Positions 18,585-27,384 of a DNA stretch of 64,000 bases are shown piece after piece. The DNA is from DATKFM01 sp963810485. GTDB taxonomy: Bacteria; Pseudomonadota; Alphaproteobacteria; Dongiales; Dongiaceae. A model generated the notes under the pieces. That model searched no databases. It saw nothing but the letters and a program-made list of their open reading frames with translations, and was not told where the DNA came from. Every line of letters begins with the position of its first letter. Position 1 is the stretch's first letter. The position numbers and the translations under genes are program-made. The stretch is from contig CAWENQ010000003.1 in the NCBI GenBank assembly GCA_963810485.1, positions 434,001-498,000 of the forward strand. Direction: 5' to 3'.

Positions 18585-20570
18585 ATGTTCTCCAAGATTC
18601 TCATCGCCAATCGCGGCGAGATTGCCTGCCGGGTGATCCGCACCTGCCGCACCATGGGCATCAAGACCGTGGCCGTGTATTCCGACGCCGATGCCGATGC
18701 GCTGCATGTGCGCGAGGCGGACGAAGCCGTGCATATCGGCGCGTCCCCGGCGGCGCAGAGCTATCTGCTGGTCGACCGCATCGTCGAGGCCTGCCGGAAG
18801 ACCGGCGCCCAGGCGGTGCATCCCGGTTATGGTTTTCTATCCGAGAAGGAAGAATTTGCCGCCGCGCTGAAGAAAGCCGGCGTCATCTTCATCGGCCCGC
18901 CGGCGAAGGCCGTCGCCGCAATGGGCGACAAGATCGAGTCGAAGAAGCTGGCCAAGAAGGCCAAGGTCAACACCGTCCCCGGTTATCTCGGCGTCATCAA
19001 GGATGACAAGGAGGCGGTGAAGATCGCCCACGAGGTTGGTTATCCCGTGATGATCAAGGCGTCGGCGGGCGGCGGTGGCAAGGGCATGCGCATCGCCCGC
19101 AGCGACCAGGAGGTGCGCGAAGGCTTCCGCGCCGCCACGAGCGAGGCCAAGTCCAGCTTCGCCGACGACCGGGTCTTCATCGAGAAATACATCGAAGATC
19201 CGCGCCATATCGAGATCCAGATCCTCGCCGACACCCACGGCAACACGATCTATCTGGGCGAGCGCGAATGCTCCATCCAGCGCCGCCACCAGAAGGTGAT
19301 TGAGGAGGCGCCGTCGCCGTTCCTCGATGCCAAGACGCGCGCCGCCATGGGCGCCCAGGCCGTGGCGCTGGCCGAGGCCGTCGGCTACGCCTCCGCCGGA
19401 ACGGTGGAATTCATCGTCGACAGCAAGAAGCATTTCTATTTCCTGGAGATGAACACGCGGCTGCAGGTGGAGCATCCGGTGACGGAGATGGTCACCGGCC
19501 TGGATCTCGTGGAGCAGATGATCCGCGTCGCCGCCGGTGAGAAGTTGAAGATCAAGCAGAAGGACGTGGCGCTGAACGGCTGGGCCATCGAGGCCCGCGT
19601 TTATGCCGAGGAGCCGGAGCGCGGCTTTCTGCCCTCCATCGGCCGGCTGGTGAAGTATCGCGAGCCCGCGACGGGCGGTGCGGTACGCGTCGACAGCGGC
19701 GTCTATGAAGGCGCCGAGATCAGCATGTTCTACGACCCCATGATCGCCAAGGTGGTGGGCTACGGCGCCGACCGGCAGGAGGCGACAGTGGCGCTGCGCG
19801 ATGCGCTGGATTCCTTCCATATCCGCGGTGTCGGCCACAACATCAACTTCCTCACCGCGCTGCTGAAAAAGCCGCGCTTTGCTTCGGGCAAGCTGTCCAC
19901 CAATTTCATCGCCGAGGAATTCCCCGACGGCTTTGGCGGCACAAAGCCGGAAATCGCCGATATCAGGCTGATCAACGCCGTCGCCGCCGTCGTGCATCAT
20001 CAGTACGACCAGCGCGACGCCGCCATCAGCGGGCGCCTGCGCCTGGCGCCGGAGCGGGCCGGCGGTCAGTGGGTGATCGCCAACAATGGCGAGCGCAACA
20101 TGGTGACGGTGGCGGAGACCGCCGGCGGCTACGCTGTGATCGACGACGAGGCCAGCATCGAGTTGGCCTCGAGCTGGCGGCTGGGCGAGCCGCTGTTCCA
20201 GGCCGCGGCGAACGGCCGCCAAGTCACGGTGCAGGTTGAACGTATCGGCACGGGCTACCGCGTTTCCCATGGTGGCGTGCAGGCGAAGCTGCGGGTGCTG
20301 CCGACGCGCGCCGCCGAACTGCTGGCCAAAATGCCGGTGAAGCGGCCGCCGGACATGTCCCGGTTCCTATTGTCACCGATGCCCGGTCTGCTGGTGTCCC
20401 TGGCGGTTGAGACGGGCCAGGAGGTGAAGGCGGGCCAGGAGCTGGCCATCGTCGAGGCCATGAAGATGGAAAACCTGCTGCGCGCCGAGCGCGACGGCCG
20501 TGTCGCCAAGCTGCACGCCAAACCCGGCGATAGCCTGGCCGTCGACCAGCCGATCGTCGAATTCGCCTGA
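18585..20570 (+). CDS. pccA: Propionyl-CoA carboxylase alpha chain (biotin carboxylase + biotin carrier)
   Basis: The 661-residue subunit has an N-terminal biotin carboxylase domain (FSKILIANRGEIACRVIRTC, ASAGGGGKGMRIA as the ATP-grasp glycine loop, EMNTRLQVEHPVTE). A BT-type linker follows. The biotin carrier domain ends it, with the biotinylated lysine in EAMKMEN about 45 residues from the C-terminus. It works with PccB in propionate, odd-chain, valine and isoleucine catabolism. It is cotranscribed with pccB. Confidence 0.94.
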   Translation: MFSKILIANRGEIACRVIRTCRTMGIKTVAVYSDADADALHVREADEAVHIGASPAAQSYLLVDRIVEACRKTGAQAVHPGYGFLSEKEEFAAALKKAGVIFIGPPAKAVAAMGDKIESKKLAKKAKVNTVPGYLGVIKDDKEAVKIAHEVGYPVMIKASAGGGGKGMRIARSDQEVREGFRAATSEAKSSFADDRVFIEKYIEDPRHIEIQILADTHGNTIYLGERECSIQRRHQKVIEEAPSPFLDAKTRAAMGAQAVALAEAVGYASAGTVEFIVDSKKHFYFLEMNTRLQVEHPVTEMVTGLDLVEQMIRVAAGEKLKIKQKDVALNGWAIEARVYAEEPERGFLPSIGRLVKYREPATGGAVRVDSGVYEGAEISMFYDPMIAKVVGYGADRQEATVALRDALDSFHIRGVGHNINFLTALLKKPRFASGKLSTNFIAEEFPDGFGGTKPEIADIRLINAVAAVVHHQYDQRDAAISGRLRLAPERAGGQWVIANNGERNMVTVAETAGGYAVIDDEASIELASSWRLGEPLFQAAANGRQVTVQVERIGTGYRVSHGGVQAKLRVLPTRAAELLAKMPVKRPPDMSRFLLSPMPGLLVSLAVETGQEVKAGQELAIVEAMKMENLLRAERDGRVAKLHAKPGDSLAVDQPIVEFA

Positions 20571-20601
20571 GTTGCCATCTTGCTTCAGCTCGTCGCACTT
20601 A

Positions 20602-20697
20602 CCCTCACCCTAACCCTCTCCCTGCGAGCAGGGAGAGGGGACAAAATTGAGAAAGTCCCCTCGCCCCACGAAGTGGGGAGAGGGTTAGGGTGAGGGG
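20602..20697. repeat. Palindromic intergenic repeat, dispersed type (copy 1)
   Basis: Nested hairpins are built from CCCTCACCCTAACCCTCTCC and its complement, with inner stems CCCTGCGAGCAGGG and CCCCACGAAGTGGGG. Related copies occur at 28919-28967 and 29027-29069. Such CCTCACCC/AACCCTCTCCC repeats are common between genes in alphaproteobacterial genomes. It may terminate or stabilise pccBA mRNA. Confidence 0.75.
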
Positions 20698-20721
20698 CAA
20701 TACCGAGCGTCGCGATCTCTC

Positions 20722-21012
20722 ATGACAACGAGCAGTGACAAGTCCGTCATCGCCCGCATTCACGGCCGCGTGCAAGGCGTCTGGTTCCGCGCCTGGACGA
20801 CGGAGAACGCCGTCAAGCGCGGCCTGCGCGGCTGGGTCCGCAACCGCGAGGACGGAAGCGTGGAGGCCTTGTTCTGCGGACCGCCGGCCGCCGTCGATGA
20901 GATGATCGAAGCCTGCCGCCGCGGGCCTCGCTCCGCCCGGGTGGAGCGCATCGACCAGATGCCGGCCGAGCCGCTGCAAGATCCCGGCTTTCATCAGCTT
21001 CCGACGGCCTAA
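20722..21012 (+). CDS. Acylphosphatase
   Basis: The 96-residue protein has the signature (IHGRVQGVWFRAWT) carrying the phosphate-binding loop and catalytic Arg, and GLRGWVRNREDGSVEALFCG with the catalytic Asn. It hydrolyses acyl-phosphates in the cytoplasm. It follows the palindromic repeat and precedes the B3/B4 gene by 8 bases, with which it probably forms a small operon. Confidence 0.92.
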   Translation: MTTSSDKSVIARIHGRVQGVWFRAWTTENAVKRGLRGWVRNREDGSVEALFCGPPAAVDEMIEACRRGPRSARVERIDQMPAEPLQDPGFHQLPTA

Positions 21013-21020
21013 GGAACGCC

Positions 21021-21746
21021 ATGGCCGCCACCTGCAGCCTCTCTATCGCCGAACTGCGGCAGCGGTTTCCCGACTTCCGCGTGGCGCTGGTGGTGGTGGA
21101 CGGCGTGGAGATCCCAGCTGCGCCACCGCCAGCACAGGATGCTTGGATTGCGGAAGTCGCCGCTCAAGCCGCCTCAACACTCGGCCAACAAGAGCTCGGC
21201 AGCCTGCCGGAACTGAAATGCTGGCGCGAGGCCTACAAAGCTTTCGGTGAAAAGAAGACCAGCTACCGCAGTTCGGTGGAGCGCCTGCTTAAAGCCCTTC
21301 AGCGCGGCAACGGCCTCCCGCGGGTCAACGCCTTTGTCGACACTTACAACGCCATCTCCGTCCGTTACCGCATGCCCGTGGGCGCCGACGATCTGGATCT
21401 GATCACGCCGCCGCTGGCCTTCCGCGTTGCCCGGCCCGGCGACAGCTTCATCGCGCTGGGCGACGCCGCCGGCGCCGACGATCCGCCGAAGCCGGGCGAG
21501 GTGGTCTATGCCGACGCCGTGAAATGCCTTTGCCGCCGCTGGAACTGGTACCAGGACGCCCGGTCCGCGATTCGACCCGTAACCCGGCGCGCGGCGCTGA
21601 CTATTCAATCGAACAGCCCGGTAACTGCGGGGCAAGTGGAAGCAGCAGCAGAGGATTTGTGCCGCTGGCACACTGAAACCTGCGGCGGCCGTGCGGCTTG
21701 GCGCGTTGTTGATGCTTCCAAGCCGGAAATAACCGTGACGGCGTAG
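21021..21746 (+). CDS. B3/B4 tRNA-binding domain protein
   Basis: This 241-residue stand-alone B3/B4 domain is of the kind found in the beta subunit of phenylalanyl-tRNA synthetase (region WREAYKAFGEKKTSYRSS, NAFVDTYNAISVRYRMPVGA, RDARSAIR-like end). Free-standing versions are proposed to act in amino acid or tRNA quality control, but the exact substrate is not known. It is linked to the acylphosphatase gene by an 8-base gap. Confidence 0.8.
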   Translation: MAATCSLSIAELRQRFPDFRVALVVVDGVEIPAAPPPAQDAWIAEVAAQAASTLGQQELGSLPELKCWREAYKAFGEKKTSYRSSVERLLKALQRGNGLPRVNAFVDTYNAISVRYRMPVGADDLDLITPPLAFRVARPGDSFIALGDAAGADDPPKPGEVVYADAVKCLCRRWNWYQDARSAIRPVTRRAALTIQSNSPVTAGQVEAAAEDLCRWHTETCGGRAAWRVVDASKPEITVTA

Positions 21747-21994
21747 GGGTTCTACGGGGTCCACGGTCAATTCGACGGGTTTTCAGCTCTGCGGGGCGTA
21801 ACCGCGGCTGGGTTCGCCAACTCCTGCCCGGGGGTGTGGTGTGTGGCGTCTCCGTGGCATTGGATTTGCCTCCCCGGCAATTCGCATTGCCGAAATCCCC
21901 TTTAAGTTACTAACGTAACCCTTGGAACGGGGGCCCGTCTGGCGCATTCCGGTCCTTGGTAGAATGCAGTTCAACGAGTTCCAGGAGGTCAGCA

Positions 21995-22294
21995 ATGAAA
22001 ATTCGCGTTCTGACGATCGCGGTCGTTGGCGGTACGATGCTTCTTTCCGCTCCCCTAGCGACCGTGTCCTATGCGGACAATATGGTCGATCCCAACAAGT
22101 GTCAGGCATTAACGGTTGATCTTAAGTATGACCTGATGCTGGTCGGCGCCAGCCACAAGAACTACGACGCCTCGAATCAGGCGATGGCGGCCGCCGAGGA
22201 TCAGCACAAGAAGGGCGAGCATGCCGCCTGTATCCAAACGGCAACGCAGGGCATCGAGGGCCTGGGCCTGCCTGTGAACAGCTATCCCGAATAG
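21995..22294 (+). CDS. Small exported protein of unknown function
   Basis: The 99-residue product starts at ATG 21995 behind a strong AGGAGGT ribosome-binding site. It has a signal peptide (MKIRVLTIAVVGGTMLLSAP) likely cleaved near SYA-DN. The mature part is about 70 residues, with two cysteines and a helix-like AMAAAEDQHKKGEHAACI stretch. I do not recognise the family. It is flanked by convergent lipB and separated from it by a hairpin. Confidence 0.7.
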   Translation: MKIRVLTIAVVGGTMLLSAPLATVSYADNMVDPNKCQALTVDLKYDLMLVGASHKNYDASNQAMAAAEDQHKKGEHAACIQTATQGIEGLGLPVNSYPE

Positions 22295-22324
22295 TCGATA
22301 GCACTGACTAGCTAAGTTAAGTGA

Positions 22325-22356
22325 GGGGACATTCCCGGGCGATCCGGGATGTCCCC
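22325..22356. terminator. Stem-loop between convergent genes
   Basis: GGGGACATTCCCGG pairs with CCGGGATGTCCCC around a 5-base loop (one unpaired base) and is followed by a T-rich stretch. It lies between the stop of the small exported protein and the end of lipB, so it may serve both directions. Confidence 0.65.
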
Positions 22357-22365
22357 TTCGCATTT

Positions 22366-23041
22366 CTAACTGGGCGGCGGCACGCGCCTGAACTTCGGGC
22401 ATACCTTCGAAAACCTCGGCAAAAGCGCCTTTCAGCGCCATGTCCAGTTCGGCCATCGAGATCAGTATGCCGAGATCATGGAGCGAGGTGACACCGAATC
22501 GGGACTCCGCGCCTGAGGCGATTCCGCAGGGCACGATGCCCTGGAAATGGGTGAGATCGGGGTCGAGGTTGATGGCAATGCCGTGATAGGCGATCCAGCG
22601 CCGCACCCTTACGCCAATGGCGGCAATCTTGTCTTCCCGTCCGCCACCTCGATCCACCCAGATGCCGACCCGCCCTGCGCGGCGCTCGCCCCTGATATTG
22701 AAGCGGGCAAGGGTGCGGATGATCCATTCCTCGAGGTCATGGACATAGCGGCGCAGGTCCGACCCGCGAGGGCGCAGATCGATCATGGCATAGGCGACCC
22801 GCTGGCCCGTCCCGTGATAAGTGAACTGGCCGCCGCGGCCGGTGCGGTAGACCGGAAAGCGGCCTGGCTGCAGCAGGTCGCCCTCGCGCGCGCTGGTACC
22901 CGCGGTATAGAGCGGGGGATGCTCCAGCAGCCAGACCCGGCCGCGGGCCGTGCCCGCCTGCATGGCCGCCACATGGGCCTCCATGGCCGCCACCGCTTCC
23001 AGGTAGGGCTCGGGGGTGTCGCTGACCAGCCATTCCACCAT
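22366..23041 (-). CDS. lipB: Octanoyl-[acyl-carrier-protein] transferase, one frameshift near the end as sequenced
   Basis: LipB moves the octanoyl chain from ACP to lipoyl domains, the first step of lipoate synthesis. Landmarks from ATG 23041 are LEHPPLYTAGTSA, VYRTGRGGQFTYHGTGQRV, the KIAAIGVRVRRWIAYHGIAIN active-site lysine segment and the conserved cysteine in GIVPCGI. As sequenced, the frame runs on to 22109, antisense through the next gene. One extra G in the GGG at 22372-22374 explains this: without it the protein ends at TAG 22366 with about 224 residues, the usual length. Confidence 0.88.
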
Positions 23042-23158
23042 ATGGATCAATCTCTTGGGCCGCCTTCTGGAAGTCGGGGGCGCGGCTTGCCTCGGTCCCC
23101 GCGTTTTGGTATTCCCGGCGGCGCCCGAAGGCAAGCGCGACGCCTTCGTATAGGGGAT

Positions 23159-23245
23159 GCGGTCGTGGCGGAACTGGTAGACGCGCTGCCTTGAGGTGGC
23201 AGTGGCAGAAATGCCGTGGAAGTTCGAGTCTTCTCGACCGCACCA
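23159..23245 (+). tRNA. tRNA-Leu (anticodon GAG)
   Basis: The acceptor stem GCGGTCG pairs with CGACCGC, followed by discriminator A and an encoded CCA. The anticodon stem CTGCC/GGCAG encloses TTGAGGT, giving GAG. A long variable arm with stem GGCA/TGCC, and the T-loop TTCGAGT, are typical of class II tRNA-Leu. Length is 87 bases with CCA. Confidence 0.95.
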
Positions 23246-23391
23246 CTCTCACAAACAGCCGATTTTACGAAGGTTTACCAGCCTGCGTTAATCCGGCACC
23301 GGTACTGCTCGGCCCATGGTGCGGCAGGGGCCTGCGGCTATAATCCCGGCCGCTCCCGCCGGAATGCCCGCCCGAATACGACGAGTCCATC

Positions 23392-25674
23392 ATGACCGAC
23401 CGCCTGCGCGACAGTGCCCTGGAATACCACCGGCTGCCGCGCCCGGGGAAGCTCGCGATCACCCCGACAAAGCCGCTGGCCAACCAGCGCGACCTCGCCC
23501 TGGCCTATTCGCCGGGTGTAGCCGCCGCCTGCGAGGAGATCGTCGCCGATCCGGCCACCGCCGCCCTCTATACCAGCCGGGCCAACTTGGTCGCCGTGGT
23601 GACCAATGGGACCGCGGTCTTGGGGCTGGGGGCGATCGGGCCGCTGGCCGCCAAACCGGTCATGGAGGGCAAGGCGGTTCTGTTCAAGACCTTCGCGGGC
23701 ATCGATGTCTTCGACATCGAGCTGGCGGAGACCAACGTCGACAAGCTGGTGGATATCATTGCTGCGCTGGAGCCCACCTTCGGCGGCATCAACCTGGAGG
23801 ATTTCAAGGCGCCGGAATGCTTCGAGGTGGAGCGCCGCCTTCGGGAGCGGATGAAGATCCCGGTTTTCCATGACGACCAGCATGGCACTGCCATCATCGT
23901 TGCCGCGGCGATCCGCAATGGGCTGCGGGTGGTCGGCAAGAGCCTGGAGCAGGTGAAGCTGGTGACGTCAGGTGCCGGCGCGGCGGCCCTTGCCTGCCTG
24001 GACTTGCTGGTGGCGCTTGGGCTGCCGCTCGCGAACATCATCGCCACCGACATCAAGGGCGTAGTCTACAAGGGCCGCAAGGAGCTGATGGATCCCCATA
24101 TGGAGATCTACGCGCAGGAAACGAAGCACCGCACATTGGCCGAGGCGATCACCGGCGCCGATATTTTCCTCGGCCTTTCCGCGCCCAGGGTTCTGAAGCC
24201 AGACATGGTGGCGAAGATGGCCGACCGGCCGCTGGTGCTGGCGCTCGCCAACCCGGTGCCGGAGATCATGCCGGAGGAGGTGAAGGCCGTTCGGCCCGAT
24301 GCGGTGATCGCCACCGGCCGGTCGGATTATCCGAATCAGGTCAACAATGTCCTTTGCTTCCCCTTCATTTTCCGCGGCGCGCTCGATGTGGGGGCGACCA
24401 CGATCAACGAGGCGATGAAGATCGCCTGCGTCCAGGCGATTTCGGACCTGGCGCTGGCGGAAACGTCTGAAATCGTCGCCAAGGCCTATGGCGGGCAGGA
24501 GTTGCAGTTTGGCGCCGAATATCTGATCCCCCGGCCGTTCGATCCCCGGCTGATCGTGGAGATTGCCCCGGCAGTGGCCAAGGCGGCCATGGACAGCGGC
24601 GTGGCCACCCGGCCGATCGCCGATCTCGAGGCTTATAAGGACCGCCTCAGCCAGTTCGTCTTCCGCTCCGGTCTGCTGATGAAGCCAATGTTCGACAAGG
24701 CGCGGCGCGATCCCCGGCGGCTGGTTTATGCCGAAGGCGAGGATGAGCGGGTGCTGCGCGCCGTGCAGGCCGTCATCGACGAAGGCCTGGCGCGGCCGGT
24801 CATCGTCGGCCGTCCTGGCGTGATCGAACAGCGGTTGAACCGGCTCGGCCTGCGGCTGAAACCGAAGAAGGATTTCGACATCGTCGACCCCGACGACGAT
24901 CCGCGCTTTGCCGACTACTGGAAGCTCTACCACGGCCTGATGGAGCGCAAGGGCGTGACGCCCGACCTGGCGCGCAACATCGTGCGTACGCGCAACACGG
25001 TAATCGCCGCCCTGATGGTCCGGCGCGGCGATGCCGAGGCGATGATCTGCGGCACCAGCGGCGCCTTCGACGAGCATCTCAAGCACGTCCTGGATGTGAT
25101 CGGGCTGCGGCGCGGGGTGCGCCAGATCTCCGCGCTCACCGCGGTCATCCTGCCCAAGGGCACGTTCTTCGTCTGCGACACCCATGTGATGCATGACCCG
25201 AGCGCCGAGCAGATCGTCGACATGACGCTGCTGGCGACGGAGGCGATCCAGCGCTTCGGCCTGGAGCCGCGCGCGGCGCTGCTGTCCCATTCCAATTTCG
25301 GTTCCGCCGACACGCCCAGCGCCCGCAAGATGCAGGCGGCGCTGGCGCTGATCCGTGCCAATGCGCCGGAGCTGGAGGTGGAGGGCGAGATGAACGCGCA
25401 GCTCGCCCTGTCGGAGGAGTTGCGGATGCGGCTGTTTCCGAACTCGCGGCTGAAAGGCCAGCCAAACCTGCTGGTGATGCCGACGCTGGACGCCGCCAAC
25501 ATCGCTGTGGAGCTGCTGCGCTCGGCGGGCGAAGGGCCGCAAGTGGGGCCGATGCTGATCGGCGGGGCCAAGCCGGCCCATGTGCTGACGCCAACTGTCA
25601 CCGTCCGCGGCATCGTCAATATGAGCGCCGTTGCCGTTGTCGAGGCCCAAGCCGCGAACCCCCAGCCGGTGTAG
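23392..25674 (+). CDS. maeB: NADP-dependent malic enzyme with phosphotransacetylase-like C-terminal domain
   Basis: The 760-residue protein has a malic-enzyme part (about 1-430: LAYSPGVAAACEEI, VFHDDQHGTAIIVAAA, NAD(P) loop VTSGAGAAALACLDLL). A phosphotransacetylase-like C-terminal part follows (about 440-755: RLVYAEGEDERVLRAVQ). It decarboxylates malate to pyruvate with NADPH formation. The C-terminal domain is regulatory in characterised MaeB proteins. A TATAAT at 23339-23344 about 48 bases upstream is a possible -10 element, but no clear -35 was found. mgtE follows after 3 bases. Confidence 0.94.
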   Translation: MTDRLRDSALEYHRLPRPGKLAITPTKPLANQRDLALAYSPGVAAACEEIVADPATAALYTSRANLVAVVTNGTAVLGLGAIGPLAAKPVMEGKAVLFKTFAGIDVFDIELAETNVDKLVDIIAALEPTFGGINLEDFKAPECFEVERRLRERMKIPVFHDDQHGTAIIVAAAIRNGLRVVGKSLEQVKLVTSGAGAAALACLDLLVALGLPLANIIATDIKGVVYKGRKELMDPHMEIYAQETKHRTLAEAITGADIFLGLSAPRVLKPDMVAKMADRPLVLALANPVPEIMPEEVKAVRPDAVIATGRSDYPNQVNNVLCFPFIFRGALDVGATTINEAMKIACVQAISDLALAETSEIVAKAYGGQELQFGAEYLIPRPFDPRLIVEIAPAVAKAAMDSGVATRPIADLEAYKDRLSQFVFRSGLLMKPMFDKARRDPRRLVYAEGEDERVLRAVQAVIDEGLARPVIVGRPGVIEQRLNRLGLRLKPKKDFDIVDPDDDPRFADYWKLYHGLMERKGVTPDLARNIVRTRNTVIAALMVRRGDAEAMICGTSGAFDEHLKHVLDVIGLRRGVRQISALTAVILPKGTFFVCDTHVMHDPSAEQIVDMTLLATEAIQRFGLEPRAALLSHSNFGSADTPSARKMQAALALIRANAPELEVEGEMNAQLALSEELRMRLFPNSRLKGQPNLLVMPTLDAANIAVELLRSAGEGPQVGPMLIGGAKPAHVLTPTVTVRGIVNMSAVAVVEAQAANPQPV

Positions 25675-25677
25675 GCC

Positions 25678-27078
25678 ATGGCCAACCTGGAGCACCAGCC
25701 GGACGTTGAGGCCGAGGATGACGAGGACGAAACCGGCTACGGCGTAACGGCCGAACTGGTGCAGACGGTGCGCGGCCTGCTGGAAAGCGGCCAGACCGAG
25801 AGCCTGCGCACGGTCATCGCCGAGCTCCACGCCGCCGACGTCGCCGATCTGCTGGAGCAGCTCGACGACGACGACCGGGAAAAGTTCATCGAGGCGACGC
25901 GCCAGGATATCGAAGCCGAGACCCTGACCTATCTGGACGAGGATGTCCGCGATGACGTCATGGAGATGCTCGGTCCGAAGGAGGTCGCCCAGGCCTTCAC
26001 CGAGCTGGAGACCGACGACGCGGTCGACATCCTCGAAGACCTGGACGAAGAGGCAAAGCAGGAAATCCTCGCCGCCGTGCCGGCGGAGGACCGCGCGATC
26101 CTCGAAGAGGGCCTGACATATCCCGAGGACAGCGCCGGCCGCCTGATGCAGCGCGATCTGGTGGCCGTGCCCTCCTATTGGACCGTGGGCGAGACCATCG
26201 ACTTCCTGCGCGCCAGCGGCGACCTGCCCGACGATTTCTACGATCTTTTCATCGTCGATCCCAGGCACACGCCGATCGGTCGGGTGCCGCTGTCCCGGGC
26301 CATGCGCAACAAGCGCGCGGTCAAGCTGACGGACATCATGGAGACGGAGCTGCGCTCGATCCGCGTGGATATGGACCAGGAAGAGGTCGCCTACATGTTC
26401 CGGCAATATGCCCTGGTGTCGGCGCCCGTGGTGGATGAGGCCGACCGGCTGGTGGGCGTGATCACCGTCGACGACGTGGTGCATGTGATCGAAGAAGAGA
26501 CCGAAGAGGATCTGATGAGCCTGAGCGGCGTCGGCGAGAGCGATTTTCACGCCTCGGCCCTGGAGACCGCCTGGCGGCGCATGCGCTGGCTGTTCGTTAC
26601 GCTGATCAACACCATCATTGCGGCGACGGTGATCTCGCAGTTCGACGCGACCATCGAGCAGATCGTGGCGTTGGCCGTGCTGATGCCGATCGTCGCCGCC
26701 ATGGGCGGCAATGCCGGCATGCAGGTGGTGACGGTGACCGTGCGCGCTCTTGCCACCCGCGACCTCTCGCCCGGCAGCAACATCGCCCGCGCCGTCGGCA
26801 AGGAAGTGATGGTGAACGCGATGAACGCCGTGATCTTCGCCGTCATCATGGGCGTCGTCGCCGGACTCTGGTTTCACAGCCAGAAGCTCGGCCTCGTGTT
26901 GGCGGCGGCGATGGTCTTCAACATGGCCTGGGCCGGACTGGCCGGGACCATCATCCCCATCGTATTGCACCGTTTCGACATGGACCCCGCCGTCAGCGCC
27001 GGCCCGTTCCTGACCACCACCACGGATGTGCTGGGGTTCTTTTCGTTCCTCGGCCTCGCCACGATGTTTTTGTTGTAA
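25678..27078 (+). CDS. mgtE: Magnesium transporter MgtE
   Basis: The 466-residue protein shows the MgtE order: an acidic N-terminal superhelical domain (about 25-150, HAADVADLLEQLDDDDR), paired CBS domains (about 155-280, GRLMQRDLVAVPSYWTV and DEADRLVGVITVDDV), and a C-terminal membrane domain of about five spans. The membrane domain carries the pore motif MPIVAAMGGNAGMQ. It is a gated Mg2+ channel of the inner membrane. The 3-base gap to maeB suggests cotranscription, and malic enzyme is Mg2+/Mn2+-dependent. Confidence 0.93.
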   Translation: MANLEHQPDVEAEDDEDETGYGVTAELVQTVRGLLESGQTESLRTVIAELHAADVADLLEQLDDDDREKFIEATRQDIEAETLTYLDEDVRDDVMEMLGPKEVAQAFTELETDDAVDILEDLDEEAKQEILAAVPAEDRAILEEGLTYPEDSAGRLMQRDLVAVPSYWTVGETIDFLRASGDLPDDFYDLFIVDPRHTPIGRVPLSRAMRNKRAVKLTDIMETELRSIRVDMDQEEVAYMFRQYALVSAPVVDEADRLVGVITVDDVVHVIEEETEEDLMSLSGVGESDFHASALETAWRRMRWLFVTLINTIIAATVISQFDATIEQIVALAVLMPIVAAMGGNAGMQVVTVTVRALATRDLSPGSNIARAVGKEVMVNAMNAVIFAVIMGVVAGLWFHSQKLGLVLAAAMVFNMAWAGLAGTIIPIVLHRFDMDPAVSAGPFLTTTTDVLGFFSFLGLATMFLL

Positions 27079-27384
27079 GGGCGTGATCAGGCGCAAACTG
27101 CCCGATCTTCCCCCCTTGAGGAGGAAGATGTCTCGTCGGCGTGAGCGATGAGACAGAAGGGGGAATCTCAAAGCCAAGTACGATCGATGCAGCGGAAGCA
27201 AAGCGGTGACCGTTTCCGCGACCGAGCCATACCCCCCACCCGGATCATCTTGCTTGCGAGATGATCCGACCGCCCCCTCAAGGGAGGCGATTTGGCACTT
27301 TGGTGCTTCAATCGGTGGGTTGCCGCCCTAGGCACTTTCGCCGGGGCCACGAAGGGCGGTAACCTGCGGCAAAGGAAGACAATC
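27079..27384. repeat. Intergenic palindrome-rich segment between mgtE and ivd
   Basis: About 300 bases without a coding frame hold several inverted repeats. One is an imperfect hairpin at about 27104-27129 (GATCTTCC ... GGAAGAT). Another is a perfect 10-bp stem CGGATCATCT/AGATGATCCG at 27241-27268. Complementary CCTTGAGG and CCCTCAAGG segments lie near the two ends. The arrangement looks like a degenerate dispersed palindromic element. It may also carry the ivd promoter. Confidence 0.45.

Noticed and set aside
21906..21919. GTTAC-TAAC-GTAAC inverted repeat before the small exported protein
   Set aside because: Arms of only five bases are expected often by chance, and nothing else supports an operator.
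22109..22365. C-terminal extension of LipB through the small exported protein gene
   Set aside because: It would run antisense through a gene with a signal peptide and strong ribosome-binding site. A single extra G explains it and gives the normal LipB length.
23159..23245. tRNA-Leu as an integration site for a mobile element
   Set aside because: No integrase gene or direct repeat of the tRNA 3' end was seen. The flanking genes are lipB and maeB.
23968..27201. A 1077-codon minus-strand open frame across maeB and mgtE
   Set aside because: It spans two well-supported plus-strand genes and shows only shadow composition (His-, Gln- and Arg-rich), so it is not a gene.
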